Shown here piece by piece: positions 1 to 7,254 of a stretch of DNA of 64,000 bases. A program made the translations under genes and the position numbers. Numbering within the stretch: the stretch's first letter is position 1; each line of letters starts with the position of its first letter. The notes beneath the pieces were generated by a model. It searched no databases. It saw only the letters and a list, made by a program, of their open reading frames with translations, and was not told where the DNA came from. The DNA comes from Deferrivibrio essentukiensis (lineage in GTDB: Bacteria; Chrysiogenota; Deferribacteres; Deferribacterales; Deferrivibrionaceae). Where the stretch lies: assembly GCF_020480685.1 (NCBI RefSeq), contig NZ_JAJAFU010000008.1, positions 1 through 64,000 on the forward strand, in the 5' to 3' direction.

Positions 1-1026
1 TAAGTCAAACAAAACGCAGGCTGACATAGACTCTGCTATTGGTACAACACGAGGAGCAACGCACGGGTCATGTCTGCCTTCTGTCACTACAGTTTTTTCA
101 TTACCAAAAACATCTACTGTCCTTTTTGGAATTAATATTGAAGATGCCGGCTTTACAACAAATCTGAAGATAATATCCTGCCCTGTTGAAATTCCGCCGA
201 GAGTCCCACCTGCATTGTTTGAATAAAACCCATAGGGTGACATCTCATCATTATTTTCACTGCCAAACATCTCTGCCGCTTTAAAACCTACGCCAAACTC
301 TATCCCCTTTACGGCAGGTATAGACATTATCCCCTTTGCAAGCTCTGCATTTAATCTATCAAATACAGGCTCGCCAACACCAACCGGCACACCTTTTATT
401 ATAATTTCAACAACTCCACCTACTGAATCTCCTCTATTTTTTGTTTCCAAAATAAAGTCAAACATTTTTTGGGCGGCTTCTATATCAGCACACCTTACAG
501 GATTTTTCTCTATATCATCCCTTTTGAAAGTTTCAGCCTTAATCTTTCCTACTTGCAACACATGACCAATAATATCGATATTTTTATTTCGTAATATTTT
601 TTTGGCAATTGCACCGGCACATACCCGCCCAATTGTTTCCCTTGAAGAAGAACGCCCCCCGCCTCTGTAATCCCTAATTCCATATTTCATAAAATATGTA
701 TAGTCAGCATGCCCGGGTCTAAAAAGATCTTTAACCTTACTATAATCTTTTGATATTTGATTTTTATTATACACAAGCATACATATGGGTGTACCGGTTG
801 TTTTCCCTTCAAAAACTCCGCTCAATATTTCGACTTCGTCCTTTTCATCTCGCGGCGTTGTTATCTCACTCTGCCCAGGCCTTCTTCTGTCGAGTTCAAC
901 TTGAATATCCGACTCATCAAGCTCAAGCCCGGCAGGGCAACCGTCCACAACCACTCCGACAGCTTTACCATGGCTTTCACCGAAGGTCATAAACTTATAA
1001 ATTCTTCCAAAACTATTTCCTGCCAT
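1..1026 (-). CDS. aroC: Chorismate synthase, 3' end outside window
   Basis: Converts 5-enolpyruvylshikimate-3-phosphate to chorismate, the last shared step of aromatic amino acid synthesis, using reduced FMN; cytoplasmic. Reading from the ATG at 1026 gives MAGNSFG, then the family signatures FGESHGKA (about residues 15-22), RRPGQSE (48-54), RPGHADYTY (103-111) and [11 protein letters not shown] (121-131), and an [13 protein letters not shown] stretch further on. 342 codons are open to the window edge with no stop; the family is usually about 360 residues, so only a short C-terminus is missing. The next gene upstream (DUF190) ends 9 bp before this start, so they may share a transcript. Identification is secure. 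Confidence 0.96.
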   Translation of the reverse strand, partial: MAGNSFGRIYKFMTFGESHGKAVGVVVDGCPAGLELDESDIQVELDRRRPGQSEITTPRDEKDEVEILSGVFEGKTTGTPICMLVYNKNQISKDYSKVKDLFRPGHADYTYFMKYGIRDYRGGGRSSSRETIGRVCAGAIAKKILRNKNIDIIGHVLQVGKIKAETFKRDDIEKNPVRCADIEAAQKMFDFILETKNRGDSVGGVVEIIIKGVPVGVGEPVFDRLNAELAKGIMSIPAVKGIEFGVGFKAAEMFGSENNDEMSPYGFYSNNAGGTLGGISTGQDIIFRFVVKPASSILIPKRTVDVFGNEKTVVTEGRHDPCVAPRVVPIAESMSACVLFDL

Positions 1027-1035
1027 CAAACACCT

Positions 1036-1365
1036 CTATCTGTAAGTAATAACATCAGCAAGTTCTAATGTAATCAAACCATGCTCAACCATTGAGTCTA
1101 TAATTGGCAAAAATTCATTAATCTTTTCCTCTTTATCTACAATTTCCACTATCAAAGGTAAGTCATCGGAAAGTGTCAAAACTTTTGACGAATGAATTAC
1201 CGAACTGGCACCATACCCATATATCCCCCTGATTACAGTAGCACCTGCGATATTGTTCTCCAAGCACTTATCAACAATCGCTTTATATAGGGGTTTCCCT
1301 TCATACCTATCCTTTTCCCCAATAAATATTCTCATTAATTTTCGTTTACCTTGTAATTTTAACAT
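1036..1365 (-). CDS. DUF190 family protein, partner of fluoride channel
   Basis: A 109-residue cytoplasmic protein of the DUF190 family, small ferredoxin-like-fold proteins of unknown biochemical role that commonly sit beside crcB fluoride channels. The family pattern is clear: RIFIGEKDRYEGKPLYKAIV near the N-terminus and GATVIRGIYGYGASS in the middle. I chose the ATG at 1365 rather than 1371 because GAGGGT sits about six bases before it and the resulting N-terminus (MLKLQGKRKLMRIF) matches family members. It overlaps the end of crcB by a few bases, indicating translational coupling. Family assignment is firm; function is unknown, and a link to fluoride resistance is inferred from context only. 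Confidence 0.88.
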   Translation of the reverse strand: MLKLQGKRKLMRIFIGEKDRYEGKPLYKAIVDKCLENNIAGATVIRGIYGYGASSVIHSSKVLTLSDDLPLIVEIVDKEEKINEFLPIIDSMVEHGLITLELADVITYR

Positions 1366-1367
1366 AA

Positions 1368-1736
1368 TCATACCCTCGCCAATATAATTCCAAAATAAGC
1401 AAATATTAAGCTTAAAAAAACATTTAGAAAAATATTTGCCACAGCCAGCAATAACATACCATCTTCAAACAGATTTAAAGTCTCCACAGAAAAAGTTGAA
1501 AAAGTCGTAAAAGCGCCCAAAAAGCCTACGCCTACAAACATTCTAAAGTTTTCAGTAATAGCAAGCTTTTCCACAGACAAAGTATACAAATACCCGAGAG
1601 TAAAAGAGCCAACCACATTCACCAATAATGTCCCGTAAGGAAAACTTGAAGAAAGTAAAAGGTTCGTATACTTTGAAGAAAAATATCTTAAAATTGCACC
1701 GAAAAAGCCACCCATACCAATTATAAAAATTTTCAT
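1368..1736 (-). CDS. crcB: Fluoride exporter CrcB/FluC
   Basis: Inner-membrane fluoride channel that lets F- leave the cell; works as a dual-topology dimer. The 122-residue product has four hydrophobic segments and the family motifs GGFFGAILRY near the N-terminus, GTLLVNVVGSFTLGYLY in the second helix and GFLGAFTTFSTFS in the third, where the phenylalanines and the TTFSTFS turn line the pore. I start at the ATG at 1736, preceded by AAGGTG; a longer reading frame to 1787 would add residues unlike the family. No fluoride riboswitch fits in the 36 bp separating it from the divergent gene at 1773. Co-transcribed with the DUF190 gene. Confidence 0.94.
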   Translation of the reverse strand: MKIFIIGMGGFFGAILRYFSSKYTNLLLSSSFPYGTLLVNVVGSFTLGYLYTLSVEKLAITENFRMFVGVGFLGAFTTFSTFSVETLNLFEDGMLLLAVANIFLNVFLSLIFAYFGIILARV

Positions 1737-1760
1737 CTTTACACCTTTATTTAAAATGTA

Positions 1761-1766
1761 TATAAA
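1761..1766 (+). promoter_or_regulatory. Predicted -10 box for the small membrane protein; possible leaderless start
   Basis: TATAAA lies so that a start site seven bases after the hexamer falls on the A of the ATG at 1773. There is no Shine-Dalgarno sequence before this ATG, so a leaderless mRNA is plausible. AT-rich surroundings make chance matches common. Confidence 0.35.
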
Positions 1767-1772
1767 ATAACC

Positions 1773-2018
1773 ATGAGCAAATATCAACTTATAATATTTA
1801 TATCACTTTTTGCATTCTCAATAAATATCCCTTTCGGAATACTGAGAGCGAAATATAAAAAATATTCGCTCGGATGGTTTCTATGCATCCACGCACCAAT
1901 CCCTTTAGTCGCAGGAATAAGAATCTTCTCCAAAGTCTCCCTATATTTTATCCCCATTTTCCTTGCTGTTTCAATCTTAGGACAAATTGCGGGGGGTAAA
2001 TTTAACAAAACTATTTAA
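1773..2018 (+). CDS. Small conserved membrane protein of unknown function
   Basis: An 81-residue protein with two strongly hydrophobic segments (about residues 5-24 and 56-75) separated by a conserved-looking basic loop (RAKYKKYS) and a CIHAPIPLVAGIRI stretch, suggesting a two-helix inner-membrane protein. I do not recognise a characterised family, though short proteins with this loop followed by HAPIPLV look like a known conserved hypothetical type. No ribosome-binding site precedes the ATG; a TATAAA box is placed for a leaderless transcript. Its last 8 bases overlap the convergent trmI gene. A reading frame on the opposite strand covers the same bases but gives no membrane or family pattern, so I kept this strand. 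Confidence 0.65.
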   Translation: MSKYQLIIFISLFAFSINIPFGILRAKYKKYSLGWFLCIHAPIPLVAGIRIFSKVSLYFIPIFLAVSILGQIAGGKFNKTI

Positions 2019-2781
2019 TCTTTCTTGCCTTGACTATAAATGCACTGTGATTATAAATCCACATTTCCGGCCTGACGGATAGTCCGTCTACCTTCCAAGG
2101 CCTTTTTATTAGCTCGAAAGTTTCTATATCATCAAAATAACCGGTTTCCTTTAAAGTATCAACATAGGTTTTCACTTGCAAAACCGTAGGAATGTAAGAG
2201 ACTATCATCCCGCCATCGATAAGTCCAGTTTTACAATGTTTTAACACATGCCATGGCTCTGGCAAATCTAAAACAATCCTATCAAAACAGCCTTCAAACC
2301 CGTCATATATATTGGATATAACAATATCATGATTGTCAACTTCGCCCAAAAAATTATGAATAAAGTTTTTAGATTGCAAAGCAAAATCCTCTCTGACTTC
2401 AATAGAAGTCAACCTTCCTCTACCACCCAAAGCTCTTAAAAGAGCGATTGACAAAGCCCCCTGCCCTATACCTGATTCCAAAACATTTAAACCTGGATAA
2501 ATATCGGCATACATAAGTATCATTGCAGTGTCTTTCGGATATATTATCTGTGCATTTCTTTTAATTTTCATAACATAGTCTATATAGGTCGGTTTAAAAA
2601 CCCTGTATTCTTCCCCCTTACTTGCCTTAACAAGACCGCCGTTTCCTGCATTGATAATTTCCGCGTGATCGATAAATCCGTATTGACTTGAAAACCTTGC
2701 ACCCTCTTTCAAGGTAATCATATATTTTCTTGCCTTTTTATCGCTTAATATTACCAAGTCACCATAATTTAAAATATCCAT
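2011..2781 (-). CDS. trmI: tRNA (adenine-58-N1)-methyltransferase TrmI
   Basis: SAM-dependent enzyme that methylates N1 of A58 in the tRNA T-loop, aiding tRNA stability. It has the small N-terminal beta domain, then a Rossmann methyltransferase fold: the IIYPKDTAMILMYADIYPG segment before motif I, motif I as VLESGIGQGALSIAL, an acidic strand end (TSIEVRED) and the RIVLDLPEPWHVLKH motif typical of TrmI. The C-terminal ELIKRPWKVDGLSVRPEMW is also family-typical. Several in-frame starts exist; the ATG at 2781, after GGATGGTG, gives a family-length 256-residue protein, while earlier ATGs at 2817 and 2790 cannot be excluded. Monocistronic, convergent with the gene at 1773. Confidence 0.93.
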   Translation of the reverse strand: MDILNYGDLVILSDKKARKYMITLKEGARFSSQYGFIDHAEIINAGNGGLVKASKGEEYRVFKPTYIDYVMKIKRNAQIIYPKDTAMILMYADIYPGLNVLESGIGQGALSIALLRALGGRGRLTSIEVREDFALQSKNFIHNFLGEVDNHDIVISNIYDGFEGCFDRIVLDLPEPWHVLKHCKTGLIDGGMIVSYIPTVLQVKTYVDTLKETGYFDDIETFELIKRPWKVDGLSVRPEMWIYNHSAFIVKARKIK

Positions 2782-2872
2782 ATTCACCATCCCATTTTTT
2801 GCCTTTATAATATTCATTCCCGATAATAGCAATAAAATCTTAGTTGTTAAAACATTAGTTTTTTGTTACTTT

Positions 2873-2878
2873 TATACT
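2873..2878 (+). promoter_or_regulatory. Predicted -10 box of the tungstate transporter operon
   Basis: TATACT lies 24 bases before the chosen wtpA start (2902), giving a predicted transcript start near 2885 and a short leader carrying GAGG. No convincing -35 box at standard spacing is visible. Confidence 0.35.
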
Positions 2879-2901
2879 AAATACCTATGAGGTTAACAAT
2901 T

Positions 2902-3852
2902 ATGTTCAGACTTTTGCTACTTTTTATAATTTTAGCTCCACAGTTAATTTGTGCAAAAGAAAATATAATCGTTTTTCATGCAGGAAGCTTGAGTGTCCCC
3001 TTCTCTATGTTAGAAAAAGAATTTGAAAAAAATAACCCGCAATTTGACGTAATTAGAGAAGCTTCCGGCAGCAGAGTGTGTGCCAGAAAAATATCCGAGC
3101 TTAAAAAGCCTGCAGATATAGTTGCAGTTGCGGATTATTCTGTCATAGACAATCTCTTAATACCAGAATATGCCAAATTTAACGTGCATTTTGCCACAAA
3201 CGAAATGGTAATAGCCTACACTGCCAAATCCAAATACAGTGAAAACATAGACAGCAACAATTGGTACAATATCTTATTGAAAGATAATGTAAAAGTGGGG
3301 CACTCAAACCCTAATTTGGACCCTTGCGGCTACAGAAGTATTTTAGTGGTTAAGTTGGCTGAAAAATATTATAAAATCAACAATTACTACAATCAGCTTC
3401 TGAATTACGGAGATAGTTACGAAAACGGAGAAGAAAACCGTTCAAAAATTATAGTAAGGCCAAAAGAAACAGATTTATTGGGACTTCTTGAGTCAGGAAT
3501 AATTGACTATCTGTTTATTTACAAGTCGGTTGCCATACAACATAATTTGAAGTATGTAAAATTGCCAAATGAAATTGCCCTCAATGATATTAATTTTTCA
3601 GACTTTTACAGCATAGTTAATTTTAACATTACCGGAAGCAAGCCGAGCAATTTTATTACGGTAACAGGAAAACCAATTGTGTATGGCATAACCATACCTG
3701 AAGACCATAAAATTTATCCCAATAACAAAAAAGGGGCAATTAAGTTTCTAAATTTCATACTGTCTGAAGACGGACGAAAGATTATGGAAAACTCCGGACA
3801 AAACCCTATATATCCTCCTTTAGTTACAGGAAATATAATCAAAAATGAGTAA
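2902..3852 (+). CDS. wtpA: Tungstate/molybdate-binding protein WtpA
   Basis: Periplasmic solute-binding protein that captures tungstate (and molybdate) for the ABC transporter encoded next. A signal peptide (about residues 1-18, hydrophobic and ending LICA) is followed by the family opening FHAGSLSVPF, the EASGSRVCARKI oxyanion-binding segment and KPADIVAVADYSVI, all typical of the WtpA branch rather than bacterial ModA. The C-terminus has the KFLNFILSEDGRKIM pattern of binding proteins. Two ATGs compete; I prefer 2902 because GAGG lies nine bases before it and the signal peptide then starts normally, but 2887 would add five residues. The gene overlaps wtpC by 8 bases. High affinity for tungstate is inferred from family. 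Confidence 0.92.
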   Translation: MFRLLLLFIILAPQLICAKENIIVFHAGSLSVPFSMLEKEFEKNNPQFDVIREASGSRVCARKISELKKPADIVAVADYSVIDNLLIPEYAKFNVHFATNEMVIAYTAKSKYSENIDSNNWYNILLKDNVKVGHSNPNLDPCGYRSILVVKLAEKYYKINNYYNQLLNYGDSYENGEENRSKIIVRPKETDLLGLLESGIIDYLFIYKSVAIQHNLKYVKLPNEIALNDINFSDFYSIVNFNITGSKPSNFITVTGKPIVYGITIPEDHKIYPNNKKGAIKFLNFILSEDGRKIMENSGQNPIYPPLVTGNIIKNE

Positions 3853-4828
3853 TTTTTTAATTTTAAATAATATATCTTATAAAATTGGAAACTTTAACTT
3901 ATTTATTGATAATTTAGAAATTAATGAAAATGAATATTTTATAATTCTTGGTAAAACGGGAAGCGGTAAAACAACACTTCTTGAAATTATAGCCGGTTTG
4001 ATTAAAGCAAATACCGGAAAAATATTTCTTAAAAATCAAAATATTACAAATCTTCCACCGGAAAAGAGGCATTTTTCTATTGTATATCAAGACTATGCAC
4101 TTTTCCCAAACATGAAAGTCAAGGAGAACATTCTCTTTTCTTCAAAATACACAAAAATAGATAATAAGCTATTTGAAGAGTTGATAGATTTTTTAAAAAT
4201 AAAAGATATCATGGAAAGAGACATCCAAAAACTCAGTGGCGGAGAAAAGCAACGGGTCGCACTTGCAAGAGCTTTATTATACAAACCAAAAACTCTTTTA
4301 CTTGATGAGCCTCTTAATGCCATTGACCCAGTGTTTAAATATGAAATAATGGATTATTTAAAACAGCTTATCCCAAGATTTGGTATTACAGTTATACACG
4401 TAACTCACAATTTTCGTGAAGCACTTTATCTGGCAGACAAAATAGGAGTAATCGATAAAGGAACTATATTGGAATATAATAACAAAGATATTATTTTTAA
4501 CTCCCCCACTTACAAAGAGACAGCAAAGTTTCTTGGATTCAAGAATATTCTCCCTGCCAATATATTAGGGTTTAAAGATAAAAAAATATTTACAATCAAT
4601 CCTGCAAAAATATTGATAGAGCCGTATTCTGCAGATTATAAACTTGATTGTGAAATCATGGAGATATTAAACTATACCGACCATTTCAAAGTTTACCTTT
4701 CACACAAAGGGGAAAAGATATTTACAAAATGCACAAATATAAACTTATCTTCTTGTAAAAAAAGTTTAAAAATTGGATTCAGTAAAGAAGATATAGTTTT
4801 TTTAAGAGAAAAAAATGAAAAACAGTGA
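3845..4828 (+). CDS. wtpC: Tungstate ABC transporter ATPase WtpC
   Basis: Cytoplasmic ATPase subunit powering tungstate import. The 327-residue chain has Walker A GKTGSGKT (residues 36-43), a Q-loop (VYQDYALFP), signature LSGGEKQR (about 128-135), Walker B LLLDEPL and a switch histidine in IHVTHNF. About 100 residues after the ATPase domain form a probable regulatory/TOBE-like segment, as in ModC/WtpC/PotA proteins. It lies between the binding-protein and permease genes and overlaps both, so the three subunits are made from one mRNA. The order A-C-B, and the WtpA-type binding protein, support tungstate or molybdate rather than sulfate as substrate. Confidence 0.92.
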   Translation: MSNFLILNNISYKIGNFNLFIDNLEINENEYFIILGKTGSGKTTLLEIIAGLIKANTGKIFLKNQNITNLPPEKRHFSIVYQDYALFPNMKVKENILFSSKYTKIDNKLFEELIDFLKIKDIMERDIQKLSGGEKQRVALARALLYKPKTLLLDEPLNAIDPVFKYEIMDYLKQLIPRFGITVIHVTHNFREALYLADKIGVIDKGTILEYNNKDIIFNSPTYKETAKFLGFKNILPANILGFKDKKIFTINPAKILIEPYSADYKLDCEIMEILNYTDHFKVYLSHKGEKIFTKCTNINLSSCKKSLKIGFSKEDIVFLREKNEKQ

Positions 4829-5576
4829 AATTTATAAATTAATTTTTTATTTCCTCAGCGGATTTTTGATTTTATTTTTTAGTTACCCTATAGCCAAGCT
4901 GATATATAATGTTGGTCTTTCAAACATATTAAACACCATATCTGAAAAAGAGGTATACAAATCTATTGGTTTGACCTTCTACATATCTTTTTATGCGGTA
5001 ATTATAGCTTTTATCGCAGGGATTCCTCTTGCCTATATTTTGGCAAGGTATAATTTTTGGGGTAAATCTTTTGTAGAAGCTGTTATAGATTTACCTACCA
5101 TGATACCTCACACTGCCGCCGGAATAGCAATACTGTTAGCTTACAACAATACATTTATAAATAATTATTTTAATATACGCATAATTGATAGTAAAATAGG
5201 AATTATGTTTGCCATGATGTTCTTATCCTCATCTTACCTTGTAAATGGAGCTAAAGAGGGTTTTAGAAAAGTTGATATAAAATTAGAAAATGCAGCGAGG
5301 ACGCTTGGAGCAAATTGGTTTTCAGCATTTACAAGAGTAGTAGTGCCCAATGCAAGACATGAAATAATAAATGGAATGTTAATGATGTGGGCAAGAGGTA
5401 TTGGTGAATTCGGAGCGATTGTAATCATTGCATATCATCCTATGGTCGCGCCTGTATTAATATATGACAGGTTTAATAACTTTGGACTTCAATACTCTGC
5501 TCCGGTTGCTGCAGCAATGATTCTTATGTCTATGATAGTTTTTATTAGTGTAAGAATAATTAACAAAAAAACTTAA
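4815..5576 (+). CDS. wtpB: Tungstate ABC transporter permease WtpB
   Basis: Inner-membrane channel subunit, working as a homodimer. Six hydrophobic segments can be followed along 253 residues. The cytoplasmic EAA coupling loop is clear as ENAARTLGANWFSAFTRVVVP, and the MMWARGIGEFGAIVIIAYHPM segment is the motif conserved in molybdate/tungstate/sulfate permeases. The start overlaps the end of wtpC by 14 bases. Together with mobA and fdhD elsewhere in the window it points to use of tungsten or molybdenum enzymes such as formate dehydrogenase; those target enzymes are not in the window. Confidence 0.92.
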   Translation: MKNSEIYKLIFYFLSGFLILFFSYPIAKLIYNVGLSNILNTISEKEVYKSIGLTFYISFYAVIIAFIAGIPLAYILARYNFWGKSFVEAVIDLPTMIPHTAAGIAILLAYNNTFINNYFNIRIIDSKIGIMFAMMFLSSSYLVNGAKEGFRKVDIKLENAARTLGANWFSAFTRVVVPNARHEIINGMLMMWARGIGEFGAIVIIAYHPMVAPVLIYDRFNNFGLQYSAPVAAAMILMSMIVFISVRIINKKT

Positions 5577-5592
5577 AAAAAATACTAATATA

Positions 5593-5621
5593 TTTACAAT
5601 GTTATTAAAAGTTGGTAACAT
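5593..5621 (+). promoter_or_regulatory. Predicted promoter with inverted repeat before the REC-GGDEF gene
   Basis: TTTACA (5593-5598) and TAACAT (5616-5621) are separated by 17 bp. An inverted repeat, AATGTTA (5598-5604) and TAACATT (5616-5622), spans the spacer and the -10 box and could be an operator. A good ribosome site (GGAG) precedes the ATG at 5641. Confidence 0.4.
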
Positions 5622-5640
5622 TTTGGATAGGAGAGCTTAA

Positions 5641-6528
5641 ATGTTAGAAATTTTAATAGCAGACGATGATAAGGATGCTCAAAATCTACTTGGCTTATAC
5701 ATAAATAAGCTCGGATTTAAAGTTCATTACGCTTCCAACGGTATAGATGCACTTAATAAAATAAACGAATTAAATATTTCGATTGCCTTGCTTGACTGGA
5801 TGATGCCCGGTATGAGCGGAATAGAGATTACACAAAAAATAAGAGAATCAAAGATTGACAGATATGTATATATCATTATGGTTACTGGAAAATCTGAAAA
5901 AGATGACACAATTGAGGCACTCCATAACGGCGTTGATGACTATATAGTAAAACCTTTTACATTCCAAGAATTAAAAGTCAGGATTTTTGCTGCAGAAAGA
6001 ATAATAAAATTAGAAAACAAACTTAAAAATGCTTACAACAAACTATACAATGAAAGTATACATGACGTATTGACAGGAGTGTTAAACAGAAAAGCACTTA
6101 TGGAAAAAATTGAAGACTACAACAATAAAAATAAATCACTTGGTATCATAATGATTGATATTGATAACTTTAAAGTCATTAATGATACATATGGGCATCT
6201 TGTCGGTGACCAAATATTAAAAGAATTTTCCGCCATAATATCAAATACTATAAGAAAGTCGGACTTTGTAGGAAGGTACGGTGGGGAAGAATTTTTAGCC
6301 GTTATTCCTGACTTGGATGTAATTGAAGTTAAAACAATTGCTGAAAGAATAAGAAAAAATATAGAATCAGAAACATTTCATATCGGCTCACTAAGCCTTA
6401 AAATAACAGCAAGTCTGGGCGTATATGTTTTAACAGAAAAAACTAAAATTGAAGACGCTATAAAATTAGCTGACGATGCACTATATGAAGCTAAAAAATC
6501 TGGCAAAAATAAAGTTATAGTTTATTAA
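5641..6528 (+). CDS. Response-regulator diguanylate cyclase (REC-GGDEF)
   Basis: Makes the second messenger c-di-GMP from two GTP when its receiver domain is phosphorylated; PleD/WspR-like layout. REC domain at about 1-120 with phospho-acceptor D52 (LLDWMMPG) and the KPF lysine; a short coiled linker; then GGDEF domain with NFKVINDTYGHLVGD (about 176-190) and active site GGEEF (214-218). An inhibitory site RKSD (205-208) sits five residues before it, so product feedback is expected. The Asp ending GHLVGD is kept, as in true c-di-GMP enzymes and unlike the cGAMP-making Hypr group, which has Ser there. No kinase is adjacent. The neighbouring PilZ gene is a candidate receptor. Confidence 0.93.
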   Translation: MLEILIADDDKDAQNLLGLYINKLGFKVHYASNGIDALNKINELNISIALLDWMMPGMSGIEITQKIRESKIDRYVYIIMVTGKSEKDDTIEALHNGVDDYIVKPFTFQELKVRIFAAERIIKLENKLKNAYNKLYNESIHDVLTGVLNRKALMEKIEDYNNKNKSLGIIMIDIDNFKVINDTYGHLVGDQILKEFSAIISNTIRKSDFVGRYGGEEFLAVIPDLDVIEVKTIAERIRKNIESETFHIGSLSLKITASLGVYVLTEKTKIEDAIKLADDALYEAKKSGKNKVIVY

Positions 6529-6544
6529 TGGCACATTTATTGCA
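6529..6544 (+). promoter_or_regulatory. Sigma-54 promoter, full match to consensus
   Basis: TGGCACATTTATTGCA matches the -24/-12 consensus TGGCAC-R-N4-TTGCW with GG and GC separated by exactly 10 bases. The predicted start (about 6555) falls at the ATG of the PilZ gene (6556), which lacks a Shine-Dalgarno site, so the mRNA would be leaderless. The element begins in the intergenic gap just after the cyclase stop. Confidence 0.6.
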
Positions 6545-6555
6545 ATAACTAAAAT

Positions 6556-7179
6556 ATGAATATTATTCAAGATGTTACAGTAGTTGGTTGTAGTATTCAC
6601 CCAATTACACCCAACTACATAATTTGTTCATTTTGGCTAACTGATAACAATACTGGCTCTACCAGTATGTTTTTAATTGAAAAAAGCCAATTTATAAATT
6701 TGACCAACTTTCACACAATTAGCAAAAAAAATGAAATTAGCTATAAATGCGTCTATTGCAGCAATAATAAATGTTTGATAAAAAGTTCTAAAAATTTTGA
6801 GGCATGTCTAAATAAAATTTTTTACTCACCAAGAAAATATGACAGAATTGAAACCAATTTAAAAGGCCTTATTAAGACCAACTTACATGCATATGACTGT
6901 CAAGATATTATTATAAAAGATATCAGTCTTGGCGGCATAAAGTGTATTCTCACCAACCAAGAAGTAAGCCTTCAAGTTGGTGAAAATGTTTATATCACAC
7001 TTTGTACGTGCGGTTTTAGAGAGGAATGTGTCTGTAAAAAATGTTTCAATTTTAAAACAATACTGGATAATGTGCTCGAAGGGGTAGTTGTCTGGAATAT
7101 TGGCACAATGTATGGCATAGTCCTTGACCATGTTAATAAAAACAGCTCTAAAATAGGCGAAATATTAGAAAATATTTAA
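6556..7179 (+). CDS. Cysteine-rich PilZ-domain protein
   Basis: A likely cytoplasmic c-di-GMP receptor. The PilZ signatures are present: RKYDR (R93 and R97, the RxxxR motif) and DISLGG (122-127, the DxSxxG motif). The surrounding sequence is unusual: 13 cysteines in 207 residues, including CVYCSNNKC (65-73) before the PilZ domain and CTCGFREECVCKKC (150-163) inside it. These spacings suggest a bound metal or redox-sensing thiols, which is not a usual PilZ property. It follows the diguanylate cyclase by 27 bp and has a sigma-54-type promoter of its own. With the start site predicted at the ATG, the start codon may be leaderless, or translation may begin at Met38 (6667). Target unknown. Confidence 0.8.
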   Translation: MNIIQDVTVVGCSIHPITPNYIICSFWLTDNNTGSTSMFLIEKSQFINLTNFHTISKKNEISYKCVYCSNNKCLIKSSKNFEACLNKIFYSPRKYDRIETNLKGLIKTNLHAYDCQDIIIKDISLGGIKCILTNQEVSLQVGENVYITLCTCGFREECVCKKCFNFKTILDNVLEGVVVWNIGTMYGIVLDHVNKNSSKIGEILENI

Positions 7180-7254
7180 TAACATAACTATGCATATTTA
7201 CAAAATCAGACAGATAGCTGTTTAATTGATTAGGGTAAGCAGTATAAAATATTC

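Noticed and set aside
757-1068. Plus-strand open frames opposite aroC
   Set aside because: AroC motifs run uninterrupted on the other strand; the plus-strand frames are shadows.
1737-1772. Fluoride riboswitch upstream of crcB
   Set aside because: Only 36 bp separate crcB from the divergent gene and they do not carry the pseudoknot consensus.
1784-2008. Open frame on the minus strand opposite the small membrane protein
   Set aside because: It lacks hydrophobic or family patterns, while the plus-strand frame gives a plausible two-helix membrane protein with a promoter-like box.
7180-7254. Terminator between the convergent PilZ and HD-GYP genes
   Set aside because: The only inverted repeat (around ACAG...CTGT) is too short and has no T-run.
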